A stretch of DNA of 64,000 nt from Cryptomeria japonica (GCF_030272615.1 NC_081414.1:809509069-809573068); one strand, 5' to 3'; shown: positions 1-12,143, counted from the stretch's first letter. Notes: generated by a model from the letters alone, not told the origin. Program-made: numbers and translations.

Positions 1-63
1 TAATATTATACTTACTCCTTGAGCCACAATATTGTTGACTCAAAATCCATTGTTAATGATTAG

Positions 64-629
64 GGTTGCTGTTCAAATACTGTGTAGCTATGTAACTCTC
101 CCTCTCTATGCTCTTGTTACACAGGTATGTATAAAGATATATATACATTTGATTTATGCTCTCTTCAATATCACTGTAAAATGAAATATGAGATTTGTGA
201 TTTCAGTTAGGGACAAACATGAAAACAACCATATTTGATGAAAGAATAGCTACAGCTTTGAAGAAGTGGCACCAGAGAGCTAAGAAGAACCTTAGACAAA
301 ATAGGCATGGAGATCTATCAAGCAGGGGAACCACTCCAACTGAAGGATCTTCTCCACTTAATCTTCTTAACAAGTACATAAGTGCAGGAGACTTAGAAAT
401 TTCCCAAAGTTTAGAACAATCTGAATATGATGTTGATCAGGATGCACCCTCTCCTTCTTACCATTCTCACCACAATCCTGACAGTTCAAAGGAAGAAATA
501 CATGGGGACACACAAGATTTTGAAATAAATGGGCCTGACTTCAGCTTTTCTCATTTACAAAAGGAAAATATAAAAGGTATTATCCCTACTTCTTACATGG
601 AGACTCATCCAAGCAAGGAGGACAGTTAG
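64..629 (+). CDS. MLO-family protein, last two exons (5' part outside window)
   Basis: The 3' end of a MLO gene, a plant seven-transmembrane plasma-membrane family with a cytosolic calmodulin-binding tail. Exon 64-124 follows an AG acceptor and encodes VAVQILCSYVTLPLYALVTQ, the hallmark seventh membrane segment of MLO proteins, ending at a GT donor. The last exon (207-629) opens LGTNMKTTIFDERIATALKKWH, which is the amphipathic calmodulin-binding helix with its key Trp, followed by a Ser/Pro-rich acidic tail containing TTPTEGSSPLNLL, and stops at TAG (627-629). Phases fit: 61 nt completes a codon begun upstream, then phase 0. The same two exons occur at 51215-51618 in the second MLO locus with very similar introns, so the two are duplicates. 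This copy retains the calmodulin-binding domain that the other has lost. The upstream twelve or so exons lie outside the window, so functionality cannot be judged. Confidence 0.92.
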
Positions 630-1710
630 CAGGAAAATACACAAAAACAACAATATTCCACAAAGTAGAAAACAATCTGTGAAGATGATTATTTGTGGTC
701 ATAGCAATTTGTAAGATTTTCTTGGCTCCTGTAGATAGGCATAAAGAGATGCCATTTTATGTAATCTTTTTATCCAATCAAAATATAAAGTAAAAAAGAG
801 TTGATCAATAATATTAGAGTTTTTTTTCAATCATCTCTATCTTTCTCTGAACAGTGAGTACATAAATCTTTTCTTTTTTAACATTTTTACATGAAAATTC
901 AACTCTGTTAGTTTTATTTTTCAATCATCTCTATCTTGCTATTAGTTGTTGCTGTGAATAGTGAATAGATGAATAGCTTTTTTTTAACATTTTTATATGG
1001 AAATTCAATTTTGTTAGTTTTATTCCACATATTTTAAGACTAAGTAGGATTGCCTGGCAAAATAGACATCTGATCCATAGGGTTGGAATATTGCAGAAAT
1101 GGAACATTTGCCTTTCAATTTATCTCATATGTTAGAGCAATTAGTTGTAAAGGATAGGAATGGGTAATTTATTAATATTTGCAGGGCTATTGACCATTCT
1201 ACTTTGAAATTATCATTTGTGTTTAATAAATTTTTACCCTTTTTGTTTAAAAAAACAATCCGTTCTTTGAACTCTATTAATAACTATATTAGTAATTCTT
1301 ATAAATGTATCCTTTAAACTCATAGTAACAATTGAATCAAACTCTTAAATCAATCCAATCTAAATATTTCTAATAGATCAAACAGGCCAAATTGTGGTGT
1401 TAACTGTGGTAGAAGTTAGCCTCGCACATCCCATCTCATTATTATTTTTTTGTCTGGTGAAATGGAATATGGGTCTACAAATGGCTTATAGCAATATGGG
1501 ACTACTCCATGCTCCTTGCTACAAATAAGACATACATACCTTGCCCCTACCTATTAGAATAAGAGAGAAACCTATAACTATATTGAAAAAAAAAAAAAAA
1601 AAATTAAAGTTTTCCACTTGTCTTCCATTCCACTCCCAAATTCATAGTATTGAATGCATTTGTTCTCTGAACAATGATGTTCTTGCTACGAGACTTTTCT
1701 TCACTTAGAT
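630..1710 (+). repeat. MLO 3' flank / GDSL 5' flank, duplicated block unit 1
   Basis: Non-coding. It shares long stretches with 2905-3105 (ATTTGTGGTCATAGCAATTT and following), with 3966-4124 plus 25008-25450 (AACAATTGAATCAAACTCTT and following), and with 52190-52870. The shared tail at about 1610-1710 is the sequence that precedes the GDSL-like ORF in the other units, but here no GDSL coding sequence follows. I read this as MLO downstream sequence that was tandemly duplicated and lost its GDSL partner. No gene is seen. Confidence 0.7.
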
Positions 1711-2904
1711 AAATAAGTAAATAAATGTTATTTAACTAATTAGTGGACCAAAAACAGATAATTAATTAGTTAACCAAAAATAGATAATTAATTTGATAGT
1801 TAAAAAATTATTCAATCAATTATAAAGGAAATAAGCATATTATTAATTGTTTTACCATTGATTTTATGTAAATTAATTTATTTTTTCAATAAAAATATTA
1901 TAGAAAAAAAAACAAATTATTAGATGAAATAATTTTAAAAAATCTATACAACAAAAATACTTTCTCATTAAAAAACCAAAATAATACATTTATGAATCTG
2001 ATTCACAAGTGTGTGAATATGTTGAATGGGCAGCCATTGGGTACTGTTAAAGGGCATTTAGTCGTAGTAGGCAGAGTCTTAAGTCTGCCTAGGCCTTTTG
2101 ACTTTGTTTACATTCCATAGAGTGGAATAGAGTATGCTGACAGAGAAGGTTGAGTAGGTCTTTGGACTCTATTTATCTTTTCTCACATTTTCCAAGAGTG
2201 GAATAGAGTAGCAGATTGGTTTGGTCAAGGAGGGTTGGAATGTTGCAGACAGAGGACATTTGCCTTTGAATTTATTCATATGTTGAAGCAATTAGTTGTG
2301 AAAGATAAGACTAAATAATGGGTTGCACTTTATTGAACCACTAACCATCTTTGTTTTGTAATTTTCTTATATGATTAATAAATTTTAAATTTTGACCAAT
2401 AATTTTAAATAACTGCATAAAATATATTATTAGGGGCTTGAAGTTTCTTTAGTGGCATCCATAGGCATAAAAAATGTCCAATGCAATGAATACAAACTTG
2501 AAAATCTGACTGGCCCTTTTGTCTTCCGTGCGTCTTAGTCCGTGATTCCAAAGCGACTGACTTATTATATATTTAACCCCAAGACTTGATTAACTTAAAG
2601 TTTCTAGGTTGTTTGATTTCGTGCAGTCTTTCGAACTTCACAATTTTTATACTAATTTAACATTATTCATTAAGCAAATATGAAATAAAGAAATTTAATT
2701 AGATATTTGCTAATATTTTAAGTGATCTCAATAAAAATTAGATATAATTTTAATAAAAATAATTATTAAATTTTGAACTTTAATAATATATATTATTTTT
2801 CAAATTATTATTGATTTTAGAGTTTGTAATTTTTATTTTTTATTACAATGTAATATTGTTTAATAAAAAAATTAAAATAAAAGTTTTAATTATTTAATAA
2901 TATT
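1711..2904. other. AT-rich intergenic stretch with a probable MLO upstream remnant
   Basis: No gene is seen. About 2090-2230 (repeated GTGGAATAGAGTA and AGGTCTTTGG motifs) resembles 46145-46300, just upstream of the complete MLO locus. About 2225-2320 resembles 1080-1165. This piece therefore looks like the promoter side of a MLO copy whose body has been deleted, followed at 2905 by MLO 3' flank. The remainder (2320-2900) is simple A/T-rich DNA. Confidence 0.5.
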
Positions 2905-3105
2905 ATTTGTGGTCATAGCAATTTGTAAGATTTTGTTGGATCTTGTAGATAGACATTAGGTATTATTTTATGTAATTTATTTATCTAATCAAAATATAAA
3001 ATTAAACAAAATAGATCAATAACATTATAGCTCTTTTTTTTCAATCACCTCTCTATTTTGTTATTAGTTGTTGTTGTGAATAGTGAGTACATGAACCATG
3101 TTTTT
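2905..3105 (+). repeat. MLO 3' flank, duplicated block unit 2 (first part)
   Basis: Homologous to 690-1000 and to 52195-52390, all starting with ATTTGTGGTC. The unit is interrupted at about 3105 by a probable non-LTR insertion, resumes at about 3966-4124, is interrupted again by the big nested insertion, and resumes at 25008. Confidence 0.7.
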
Positions 3106-3965
3106 TTTTATTGGATAAAGAAGACAGAAATTACAAGAAAATCACAAAGATCCTTGTTGCTCAAGCAACTAAACATCAAACTACAATAAACAATAATTAT
3201 TGGAATTGAAGGTCTCCTACAAACTATAATTTACAATTTATAAGCAGCAAGAGGATGCATTATATTACTAAATCTAAAGCAGCAAGATGCTATAGTTACA
3301 ACTACAAAGAAGCAAAATGTTACAATTACAAGTACAAAGCAAGAAGATGCTACATAGAAGCAACATAAAAATTGTTGATTATACAAAACAACAACAACAA
3401 CAGGAAGTGAAAATGAGTAGCAACATCATCTCCTTGCTTGAAGGAATAAGAAGTGAGGATCTAGGAACCTCTGTCAAACGCAATAAGCATATGTACTATT
3501 GTCACCAAGCCCAACAATTGGCACTGTCTTTGGAATTGGATTGCTGCAATTATCTTGAAACTTCTTAATTTGAGCTTAAATGTTGTGTAAGGTATCCATA
3601 TAGTTTGAGTTTGACTAAGAATATTTTGTAAACATTAGTATAAAGGTTCAAACTCGAACAAATCATTTGAATTTCAACTAGAAGGGGAAAAAAAAAAAAG
3701 AGAGAGAGAAAAGATAGCTAAGCATCTAAACCTCGAGATGAAATTAATAATGACTTGTGTCAGAGTTTGGGTGATGACACTATGGCGAGAGAAAAGCCTA
3801 AGAAGTGCAGTTTTCCAAGACCATACTTGATGGAAGAGAGTACAAAAACAAAAAGCATGTTTAATAGTCTCTTTTTCTGGAGCAAAAGGGTAAAACTAGA
3901 GGTGGGAAAATGAAGTAGAGGCACTCATCAATTGGTATCTTGATGTGAAGAACTTTTTTGGAGCA
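3105..3965 (-). mobile_element. Probable 5'-truncated non-LTR insertion
   Basis: The segment is absent from the homologous flanks in units 1 and 3. It begins with a T-run followed by TTATTGGATAAAG, as expected for the poly(A)-side end of a minus-strand LINE or SINE. I could not find a convincing target-site duplication, so the ends are approximate. An 83-codon open frame at 3317-3568 (+) matches no family I know. GAGAGA and AAAAAA runs lie at about 3685-3712. Confidence 0.4.
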
Positions 3966-4150
3966 TTTGGGATGGAAATTAAACTTTGTTAATAGTTTTA
4001 ATCTATTCTTTCAACTCTATTAATAATTGTTATAAATGTGTTAATTATTTTAATCTATTATATATCAACTCTATTAGTAATTCTTATGTGTCCTTTGAAC
4101 TAGTTATAACAATTGAATCAAACTTGCATATCCTAAACCATATTGGGTAT

Positions 4151-5565
4151 TGTAGACACATAAAAGTTGCACAATGAATTAAGTGAATTTTATTCATTTA
4201 ATTATTCTTAAATCTTCTAATTAATTAAATTAAGATTTAATTAATATACCATTCTTCTATCTAAGCCATTTAATTAAATTCACATTTAATTAAATCCCCC
4301 TTCTAACCCATTTAATTAAATTTACATTTAATTAAAATCCCCCTTCTAGCCCATTTAATTAAATTTACATTTAATTAAAATCCCCCCACTTGCAAAATCC
4401 TACAAATGCAAGTTGCAACCACAATTGAAATAAATTAATTTTATTTTAATTAAATTCTATTTTCCCCACCCACTTGCATTTTTCTACATCTCCCACTTGC
4501 CTCTCTAGACCCCCTTCTAGATTCTTCTAATCCCTTCTAAATTAGCCTAACCCATCTACTAAATATTGTCACATCCCTAAGCAAAGGGAAGTCACTTCTC
4601 AAACCCTCAAAGTCTTTGAAAACCATTAAAGGCTTTATGTCTTCAAAAAGTTAACCTTGAAAGTCTTCCAAACCATTAATGGTTAACTCAACCTTCTTAC
4701 AAGGTTAGAGATTTTTTGCCTAACTCAACCTTCATCTAACCCAAGGGTCTCATCAAGCATTCATTGCTTTGACCATGGTTATTCCTTTAGCCTTTGCACA
4801 AGAGTTTAGCCTTTGGGTAAAAGCTTTATCCAATGGATAACCTTAACCTAACCTTAACCCTTACCTCCTATGGTAACCATGAGGTCTTCTCAAGCATTTA
4901 ATGCTTCTTACATCCCCTCTCAACAAGTCTTATGTTGACAATTGTCACCATTTCATTAGTGAGAATTGTGAACATGGATTGATTAACTTTCAATCCTGGC
5001 CCTTGATAAGATTATCCAATCTTGACCATCCAGTGCCCTATAAACCCTATAAATAGAGCCCATTCCTTCTTCAAAATCAAGTATTTGTGCATCAAACTTA
5101 TAGTCTCATAACATTAAGCATATTATCTCTCTTTGATAGAATAGCATGTTAGATCATTTTGATAGCATTATAATCTTAGATATATCATGTTAATCTCATA
5201 TCATGTTAGCTTCATCTTAGTATCATTTTCATACTAGTTTAAGCTTCATATCAATATCTTGCATCCTATCATCATCTAGTTTCATATCTAAATCATCACT
5301 AGGATCTTGGTTGCATTCCATTTAGATCTTAGAATCATTTAAATCTCGTTCTTTAGGTTGTCATCTTAAAGAATCAAGTGCTCTTCCAAGCTGAGAGCCA
5401 CCTTGAATCTTGAAGATCCTTGGAGATAGAGGAACATGGAACGATTTTAAGAGTTTAGATCTATTAACTTGTTTGTTTGGATTTCTAACCTCTAATGCAA
5501 TGTTTCATGTGTGTGTTTGAATTGTTTTCTCCTCCTACAGGTTGACACCACATTTTTGACATACA
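4151..5565 (+). repeat. 5' LTR of outer element
   Basis: 1415 bp, TG...CA ends. The proximal part is rich in repeated TTTAATTAAATT blocks (4250-4450). A TATA box, TATAAATA at 5049-5056, lies about two-thirds in and probably marks the U3/R promoter. Compared with the 3' LTR it has an extra stretch of about 24 bp around 5190-5215. No real gene; the short ORFs inside are chance. Confidence 0.93.
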
Positions 5566-5570
5566 TTTTT

Positions 5571-5588
5571 TGGCACCCACCGTGGGGC
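5571..5588 (+). promoter_or_regulatory. Primer-binding site of outer element
   Basis: TGGCACCCACCGTGGGGC begins 5 nt after the 5' LTR. The TGG start complements the CCA end of a tRNA, as in LTR-element primer-binding sites. I could not assign the tRNA with confidence. Confidence 0.7.
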
Positions 5589-5654
5589 ACATCCCCAAAA
5601 ATAACATCGTTTTTCATGCAGGTAGAAGACAACAATCATGCCAAAATACCAGAA

Positions 5655-5895
5655 TAGCACATTCAAAAATTTTTGTAGCGCATCTGTGCTAAACTTTAGC
5701 GCACCCATGGCACATATTAGCACATAGAAACCATCTATTAGTGCATCTGATCTTCTTTTTAGCGCATCCCCTTTTCTGCTTGTCAAACGCATAGGAGCAC
5801 TGTGTTAGCGCATCAAAGCAACAACTTAATGCATCTGGTCTATTTGCTAGCGTATCCATTCCTTTCTGTAGTGCACTTAGGCTGAACTTTAGCAC
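5655..5895 (+). repeat. TAGCGCAT-type dispersed short repeat cluster 1
   Basis: TAGCGCATC and near variants (TAGCGCACC, TAGTGCATC, TAGCGTATC) recur about every 20-35 bp, at least nine times, between unrelated spacers. The block directly follows the primer-binding site and ends just before a conserved hairpin module. A second cluster lies at 7925-8270. Confidence 0.75.
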
Positions 5896-5952
5896 ATAGA
5901 GTTGTCAGAGGCAAAAATTTATGACAGAGTCAAAAATTAGGCTTGTGGGAGG

Positions 5953-6150
5953 CATAATATATCTGGAATATAACATTTAAGTATAAGTAACATTTCCTCT
6001 TCTCTTTTATCTTTCTTATACTTGAAGTTATATTCCATATATATTGTTAGGATGTTTGAGAGGGGTTTCAAACCTCTAGGAGTTATAATGCGAAATCTAG
6101 TTTTTGGAAGATCCTCCAAATTTCAGAATTAGTCAAATTTCAGGGCATTT
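5953..6150 (+). repeat. Conserved hairpin module with shared downstream tail (copy 1)
   Basis: An imperfect inverted repeat: GGAATATAAC...TAAGTATAAG pairs with CTTATACTT...GTTATATTCC (5964-6036). A tail of about 100 bp follows (GATGTTTGAGAGGGGTTTC..., ...AATCTAGTTTTTGGA). The hairpin plus tail recurs at 60953-61150, again right after a short-repeat array, so it is a conserved 5'-leader module of two related LTR elements. Confidence 0.8.
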
Positions 6151-7924
6151 CAGGGTCAGGATTGTAAAATTTGTAACCAAGATCATAATTTAGGCTTGTG
6201 TAAGCCCACACTAACATTTGATCATTGACTGTGTGCAGATTCTAATATTTTTTGTACAGGGGAAGGAGTTAGTTTAGAGGCTTTAAGTTTCTTTTTTTTA
6301 CTTTCTTTCAACAAAAGTTGGTTAAAAAGAATCCACTCTCCCTTTTTGCAAAAGTTAAAATAAACCTCATCATTTCATTTGGATGCATAAAATGAACTTC
6401 ATGCTTTCCTTTTTGGTGTTTTAAAATAAAACTTCATCTTTTCCTTATTGCATGGTAAAAAGAACAACAAAGCAAACCTTTCATTCCTGCAAGTTAGGAA
6501 AAACATTTCATTTGGGGATCTAAAAAGAACAAGCAAATTTACTTTCAGCAAGGTTAAAACAAACTTCACTTTCCTTTGGTGCCTAAAAGGATCAATCTCA
6601 ATTCATTGCAAAAGGAAAAAGAACCTCGTCTTCATTTTATGCAAAGCAAAGAGGGAAAACTTTCCCCTATCGACTTTAATTTTGTTGACCAACATCACGA
6701 TTTACTTTGTTGACCAAGTTTGTTTTTCAACAGTTTTGGAAATACACACTTTGCTATGAAGGGTTAAAAGGAACACCATGCTTGTTGGAGAAACATCTCC
6801 AAATAGAAGTTAGCGAATCATTATCTTGAAGGCTAAAAAGAATCTTGTTTGTCTTGTCTCGAAAGTGGAAGGAATATGCTCTCCCCTTAACTGGGTGACC
6901 AAAAAGCCAAACCACTCTTAAATCTTTCTTTACTTCAAGCAATAAATCCTTTAGCAAGCCTGCCTTCTCGAGGGGTTGAAAAACTCTTAAAGCCATTCTT
7001 TGGTTGGTGTAAAGGGAACGACCTAAGTGGGAAATGGCTTTGATGCCAAGTGTTCCAACCCACTATAATCAAAAGTGGAAAGTGATGAAAGTCATTTTCA
7101 ACGGTTGCGCGTAGCGATTAGCCTTCCCCCAGTATCCTTGAGATACATAAAGCCTTTGTTCTAAAGGTTGGGAAGCCTCCCGAGGGAGTTTATCACTAAC
7201 GGCCGAATAGGAAGCTTGATTACGAACCTTAGCATTAGAAACTTTGAGCTGAGTCAGTTGCCAAACATTGGTAATATCATAGTGCAAGGGTGGGGAAGAA
7301 TCCGCCCCCAAGATTACTCACCATATATCTCCCAAGCTAACTACTCAATTGTGAAGCAATTCACTTTGAGTTAATTTATGGCAAAAGGCAAAAAAATGGG
7401 CGCCCCCTAGAGGGTGACAAGGCTGTTTGAGCTGATGGAGTATCGAGACTAGTGGGCTATGATATTGTCAATGACCTTTGAATAAAGAGTCTATCTGATG
7501 TGTCTTTTGTTGTAAATCAAACTAGTGATAGCATCGGGGATTTGAACACATCCTCAAAAGAACATACACTCAATGTTTAGCATTAGGATGACCATTGTCT
7601 TCATGGGTGCTATGTATTCTTATCACAAATGTTAAAATATCTTGCAAAGTATCAAATAGACAAACTCAAAAGTCAGTTCAAACAAGGAAAAATCATAAAA
7701 TGGAGAAGATTTCCAAATCCAACAAAGCATCTTTTGAGATGGTTATCAACATTTCAACTATCTTTAGGAAAAACTTTCATCCAACAAGATTAGGGGAATA
7801 TCAAACCAAGTGATCAAGATTTTATCTATTCGACTTAGTAAACTTGAGTATCCAAAACAAAATCATCCATCAAAATCACAAGTGTTAAAATTCAAAAATA
7901 GCAAAAACAGAGCAATCATGACAG
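6151..7924. other. Outer-element leader, no gene
   Basis: No coding sequence is supported. 6290-6770 is a degenerate tandem repeat of roughly 50 bp built on AAAAAGAAC and CTTCATTTTCCTTT/GCA. 6770-7400 holds scattered short frames on both strands without family motifs. 7400-7920 is ordinary. Confidence 0.5.
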
Positions 7925-8270
7925 TTTAGCGCGTAGGAACAACTTCCTAGCGTATTTGGAACATTCTCTAGCGCATACGAGCTGAATCTTAGTGCATAAC
8001 CAGTATCATACTGGTGAAATTTTAGGTAGCGCTTGTTAGCATCAGTCTAACTCATTCAGACACCAGCTTAGCGCATTCAAGACATATCATAATGCTTTGA
8101 GCTCAAACAATAGCGTGTAATTGGAACATATTAGCGCGTAATCTATCCAGACCAATCAAAATCAAACAATATGAGTTAGCGCATAGCAAAGGCATCTTAG
8201 CGCATTGGGGTCTTCCTGTAGCACATTTGGATCATTCTTTAGCGCATCTAGTCTCTGGCGTAGCGCATGG
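7925..8270 (+). repeat. TAGCGCAT-type dispersed short repeat cluster 2
   Basis: About a dozen copies of TAGCGCAT, TAGCGCGT and near variants at 20-40 bp intervals, the same motif as 5655-5895. A (TA)n run of about 20 bp follows at 8318-8338. Confidence 0.75.
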
Positions 8271-8886
8271 TCAAAACTTAGAAAACAAGAGAGCAAAACA
8301 AGTCTTTCTGAAGAAAATATATATATATATATATATATTTCAAACTTCTTGAGTATCCTTTCAAGTCCAATATCAAACACGGTCATAAGAAATCAAATCA
8401 GCAACACCAAAGAAATAATTTCCAAATCAAACAAGTCATTCTTAGAACAAAATTTATCAAATCCAAAACTATATAGGGATAAGACTTTATCCTATCAAAA
8501 TCAGGTATTATCATCACCTTGATCAAAAGGTCCATCATCTAAAGGATTCTATCAAACAACATACCAAGTTTAAAAATTAAGTTGTCAAATCAAGTTTCCA
8601 TATTGGGAGACTTTATCCATATCATTTGACACACTTTGTCATGAGGGGGCATCTAAACCTTCATTTGATAAAAGTAGACTTAAGTTTCCAAACGAAGTAT
8701 CTCAATCCAAACATCAAAGGAAACCATTGATCATTCGTGTATGACCACTCCTCATATTTTGAGACGAACAAGTCTTCATCACAAAACTAAGTTAAAAAGA
8801 AGAGACAACCTAGTCCTAGGACCCTTATCAAAAGGAGTAAATTTATCTACATCAACCTATCAAAAACATCAAATTTGATCATTCGT

Positions 8887-9441
8887 ATGACCATTCATCA
8901 TCAAACCAAGAAAAAGAAAACTCAGTCAAAGGAAATGAGTCCTAGCATAAATCAAGATCACAATATCATGACTTCCCAATCTGATCCCATCTTCGATCAA
9001 GATCCCACCTATCAAGAATCTTATGATGATCCCCTAATATTTTGGTATTCCATCCATGATGATCCCCTTTCATCTCAAGAGAAGAGTCCCATTCAACATC
9101 CATCTCCTAAGCAAGAGCATGATATCCCTTCCATCTCCTCCACTAATCTAATTCCAAATCAAGAGGAAAGCACAAACTCAAATGATCCTAATCCAAGTAA
9201 AGATCAAGATCAAGGAAACTCTTCATCCTCCAGATCTATCTTAGGTCCTTTCATTCCAAAGTTAAACTCTTCATCCTCCAAATCTATCTTAGGTCCTTTC
9301 ATTCCACAATCAAACTCTTCATCCCTTCCATCCATCTTGGGTCCTTATCTTCATCCATCCACCAATCCATCACCACAAAATATCCATAAGAAAGATCAAC
9401 AAATGAACACATCTTTGAACTTCTTTCAACCATCTATCTAA
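8887..9441 (+). CDS. Low-complexity Ser/Pro/Asn-rich ORF of the outer element
   Basis: 184 codons from the first in-frame ATG (8887). The protein is very rich in Ser, Pro, Asn, Gln, His and Asp and has no hydrophobic core. Near the C-terminus a motif of about 15 residues, SSSSRSILGPFIP, is repeated three times with small changes (about residues 115-165). It is the only sizeable sense ORF of the outer element. It sits where Gag would be, but no CCHC knuckle or capsid-like region is seen. It could be a decayed Gag tail or a chance open frame in a simple-sequence region; I do not assign a function. Confidence 0.4.
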   Translation: MTIHHQTKKKKTQSKEMSPSINQDHNIMTSQSDPIFDQDPTYQESYDDPLIFWYSIHDDPLSSQEKSPIQHPSPKQEHDIPSISSTNLIPNQEESTNSNDPNPSKDQDQGNSSSSRSILGPFIPKLNSSSSKSILGPFIPQSNSSSLPSILGPYLHPSTNPSPQNIHKKDQQMNTSLNFFQPSI

Positions 9442-10484
9442 ATATCTTTCCAAAACTATTCTTCTATCATTTCCTCTATCTATTTTGGGTCCTTCTGTCC
9501 CAAAATTCAATTTTCCTCCATCTCTTCATCACTTCTTAAGTTGTGTACCAACACTCATCTTGAATACATTTCCATCTATCTGCGCACAAATCTTCAAATA
9601 TTCTATCTATTATCCAACACCTCTTTTCTATCCTTCAATCCCTATCATTTAATCCTTTGCAGAAATCCTTCATCTGTGAGATAGGTTTTTGTGTCATTTT
9701 GTCACAAACTTTCCCATGCTTGAATCTAATGTTCAGTCCTTTTCCTAGATATCTATTCATGAAATGCTTATGAATATGAGGTTGTTCCTCTTTAACATTT
9801 TCTTTTGGTTGGGATACACACTCAATCCAGAAAAGAACCACTTATCGTATCTTGGTACTGACATCTTTTGATTACTATATCTCATACGCTTAATAGATTG
9901 CTCTAAATCATTGCGATCTCTTAAATTCAAGACATGGCTAGTGAAAAATCTAAAATCTTGCTTCAGCACCACTATGATTATTAGACCCATGTAAGTTTCA
10001 TCACTTACAAGCCAATGCAAGAAAAATAAAGAGCAAAAAGAAATATCAAAAGCATGAGCAAGAAAGTGCATATCAAGAAAAGCAAAATGCAATGAAATGC
10101 AATATCAAAATGATTCACTATGGGAACATGCAAATAACTCCATCGAGGCTATGGATGCCTGGCTAGCAATGGAGCAATATTTGTGAGATTAGAACAATAA
10201 CCTTGTCAGGGCTATGGATGCTCGTTGGTAGCGAGGCTCTATCCAAGATGCTTTTGAAGTCAAGGTAACTCGTGTAGCTAGCCATGTTGGATTCTGAAGA
10301 TTACAATGATCATATGAGCCAAAATGAACTCACTTGCACACACATGGGTTATCATCACCTTGATCCAATTTGGGATTCTTCTTCCCTTTTGAGTCTACTT
10401 CCCAGTTGATAGAAATGTTCAGTTGAAATTTCCAGAGGTTCTAAGTGTGGGTTGGGTCTCTATCTTTGAAAAGTTCAAGAACAC
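9442..10484. other. Outer-element internal region, no gene
   Basis: No coding sequence is supported. A short duplicated phrase (GGCTATGGATGC...) occurs at about 10148 and 10210. The right end is the target site (AACAC, 10480-10484) of the nested element. Confidence 0.5.
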
Positions 10485-12127
10485 TGTGTGGGAGAAAAAG
10501 TGACACTAAGCAAACATGCCCTAATCTCACTTTCAATCACACATTTGTGGAATACGAAAGAGCCTAGAGGTATCACACAATTGGCTACTTCTTTTTGTGG
10601 AAGAGAGAGCCACGGGCTACCTATTAGGATTTATATTCTTTTGTTGTAATTGAAAGATAAAATGATGCAAGTTCAATCCCTAACCCCAAAGTGCAAGTAT
10701 GAACCAATAACGAGATTACAGAATTGAACTTAAACAATGGAAAGCTATAAACACAAGGAAAAAACAAGAATGCAAATGCATACCCGGAGTCAAAATCTGA
10801 GTGAAAATGTTCGGGATGGGGGCGTGGGTGCCACTGTCCTAATTCTGCCCCTGAAACTGCTCCGGAAACTACTGTTTTGCACTCTGGAAAAGCTATCAAA
10901 AATGCTGAAAATGCTGTCTGTCCCAAAGACCAGGGCGCCCAGCGCCCCTGTCCTGGCAGGACCAGGGCGCCCCACGCCCCTGTCCTGGTCTTTTGCTCTG
11001 AAACTTGGTGTGGAGTGCTGTCTCGGTCTGCTTCTCCCGGATCTGCAACTTGCGGCGTCGTCCGAATTCCGAAACCTGCACTTATATCTGAAAAGGGTAT
11101 GGTGGGTGGCTATATAGGGTTTTGCCTTAGTCAAACCCCCGCTTTGGTGATTTCCACCTCCACGAATAGCCAAGTTGTATTGTAAAAGTAATGTGTGTGC
11201 AGACCTTGTGTGTGTGCAAGATCCTAAAATGCAAGCAAGCAAACTAGAGCAACCTAGAAACTAAACCCTAATTGCTTGTAAATGATAATGTAAATGCTCT
11301 AAATCAAGATGCAAAGTGATCTAAAGCATGAATACAAATGATATGTTGAAGCTTATGCAAAGACATGAAAACAACATGAAATCATACCCAACCCCAAGGG
11401 AGGGGTACAAGCCAATCTTCAGTCGGTAATCTCCTATTGTTCTTCAATGTCTTCCAAGCCCTAAATGGATGAATGAAATTGATAAATGCTTGATAGAGGG
11501 ATGTTGAATGTTGTTGAAGTCTTCAAAGATCTGCTCTTTCGCTGCATAGAAGGTCCTTGAAAGCCAAAAATTCGATCCTTTCAAATGAAGAAAGAGAGCT
11601 CCTATATATGAAACCCTAGGTCTTAATTTCAACTTTTGGCCGACCTAGAGATTGAATCTCCGGCCAATTTCTTGGGGTTAAGCTTTATTTTATGATTGGA
11701 TCGCGCTCCTAAAATTTCGGGAAAAATGTCCGGGACCATGTGTACTCCGAGCGCCATGGTCCCGACAACTTTTCACCAAATTTTCAGGGCCGTCGGATAT
11801 GATGATTTTAGAGAGAATCCCGAAGTTACAGGTGATTTCGAGATGTTTTGACCCCCGAAATCAAGCCCCCAAGTTCAAAATAGGACCTAATTAGGGTTTT
11901 TGATTAAATGATGTATTGGAGGAATAAATTGAAAGGGGCACACTTTAATGAAAGGGCCCAACTTTATGATATGGCAGATGATAAAATAGAACCTTAGACC
12001 TAATTAATTTGATTAATTAAGTGCTAAAGGGGAAATGCAATGCAAATGCAAAATGCGCCAAGGCGGGTGCTAAACTAGGTGTGAAATTGTACCACCCTAG
12101 CAAGTGCATACAATTTATGATGCTACA
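10485..12127 (-). repeat. 3' LTR of nested element (left copy)
   Basis: 1643 bp. It contains a GC-rich island at about 10925-11000, where a unit around GACCAGGGCGCCC...CGCCCCTGTCCTGG is repeated twice, and a second dyad at about 11715-11768 (GGGACCATG...CATGGTCCC). Several overlapping open frames across the GC island on both strands are not genes: they occur unchanged in both LTRs and match no family. Confidence 0.93.
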
Positions 12128-12143
12128 TTTAGCCCCCACTTTA
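12128..12143 (-). promoter_or_regulatory. Polypurine tract of nested element
   Basis: On the minus strand TAAAGTGGGGGCTAA abuts the 3' LTR. Nearly the same tract, AAAGTGGGGGCTAAA, occurs at 32210-32224 before another LTR, which ties that element to this family. Confidence 0.8.

Noticed and set aside
10624-11242. Overlapping ORFs of 100-150 codons across the GC island, repeated at 17271-17887
   Set aside because: They lie wholly in LTRs, occur in both strands and frames, and match no family.
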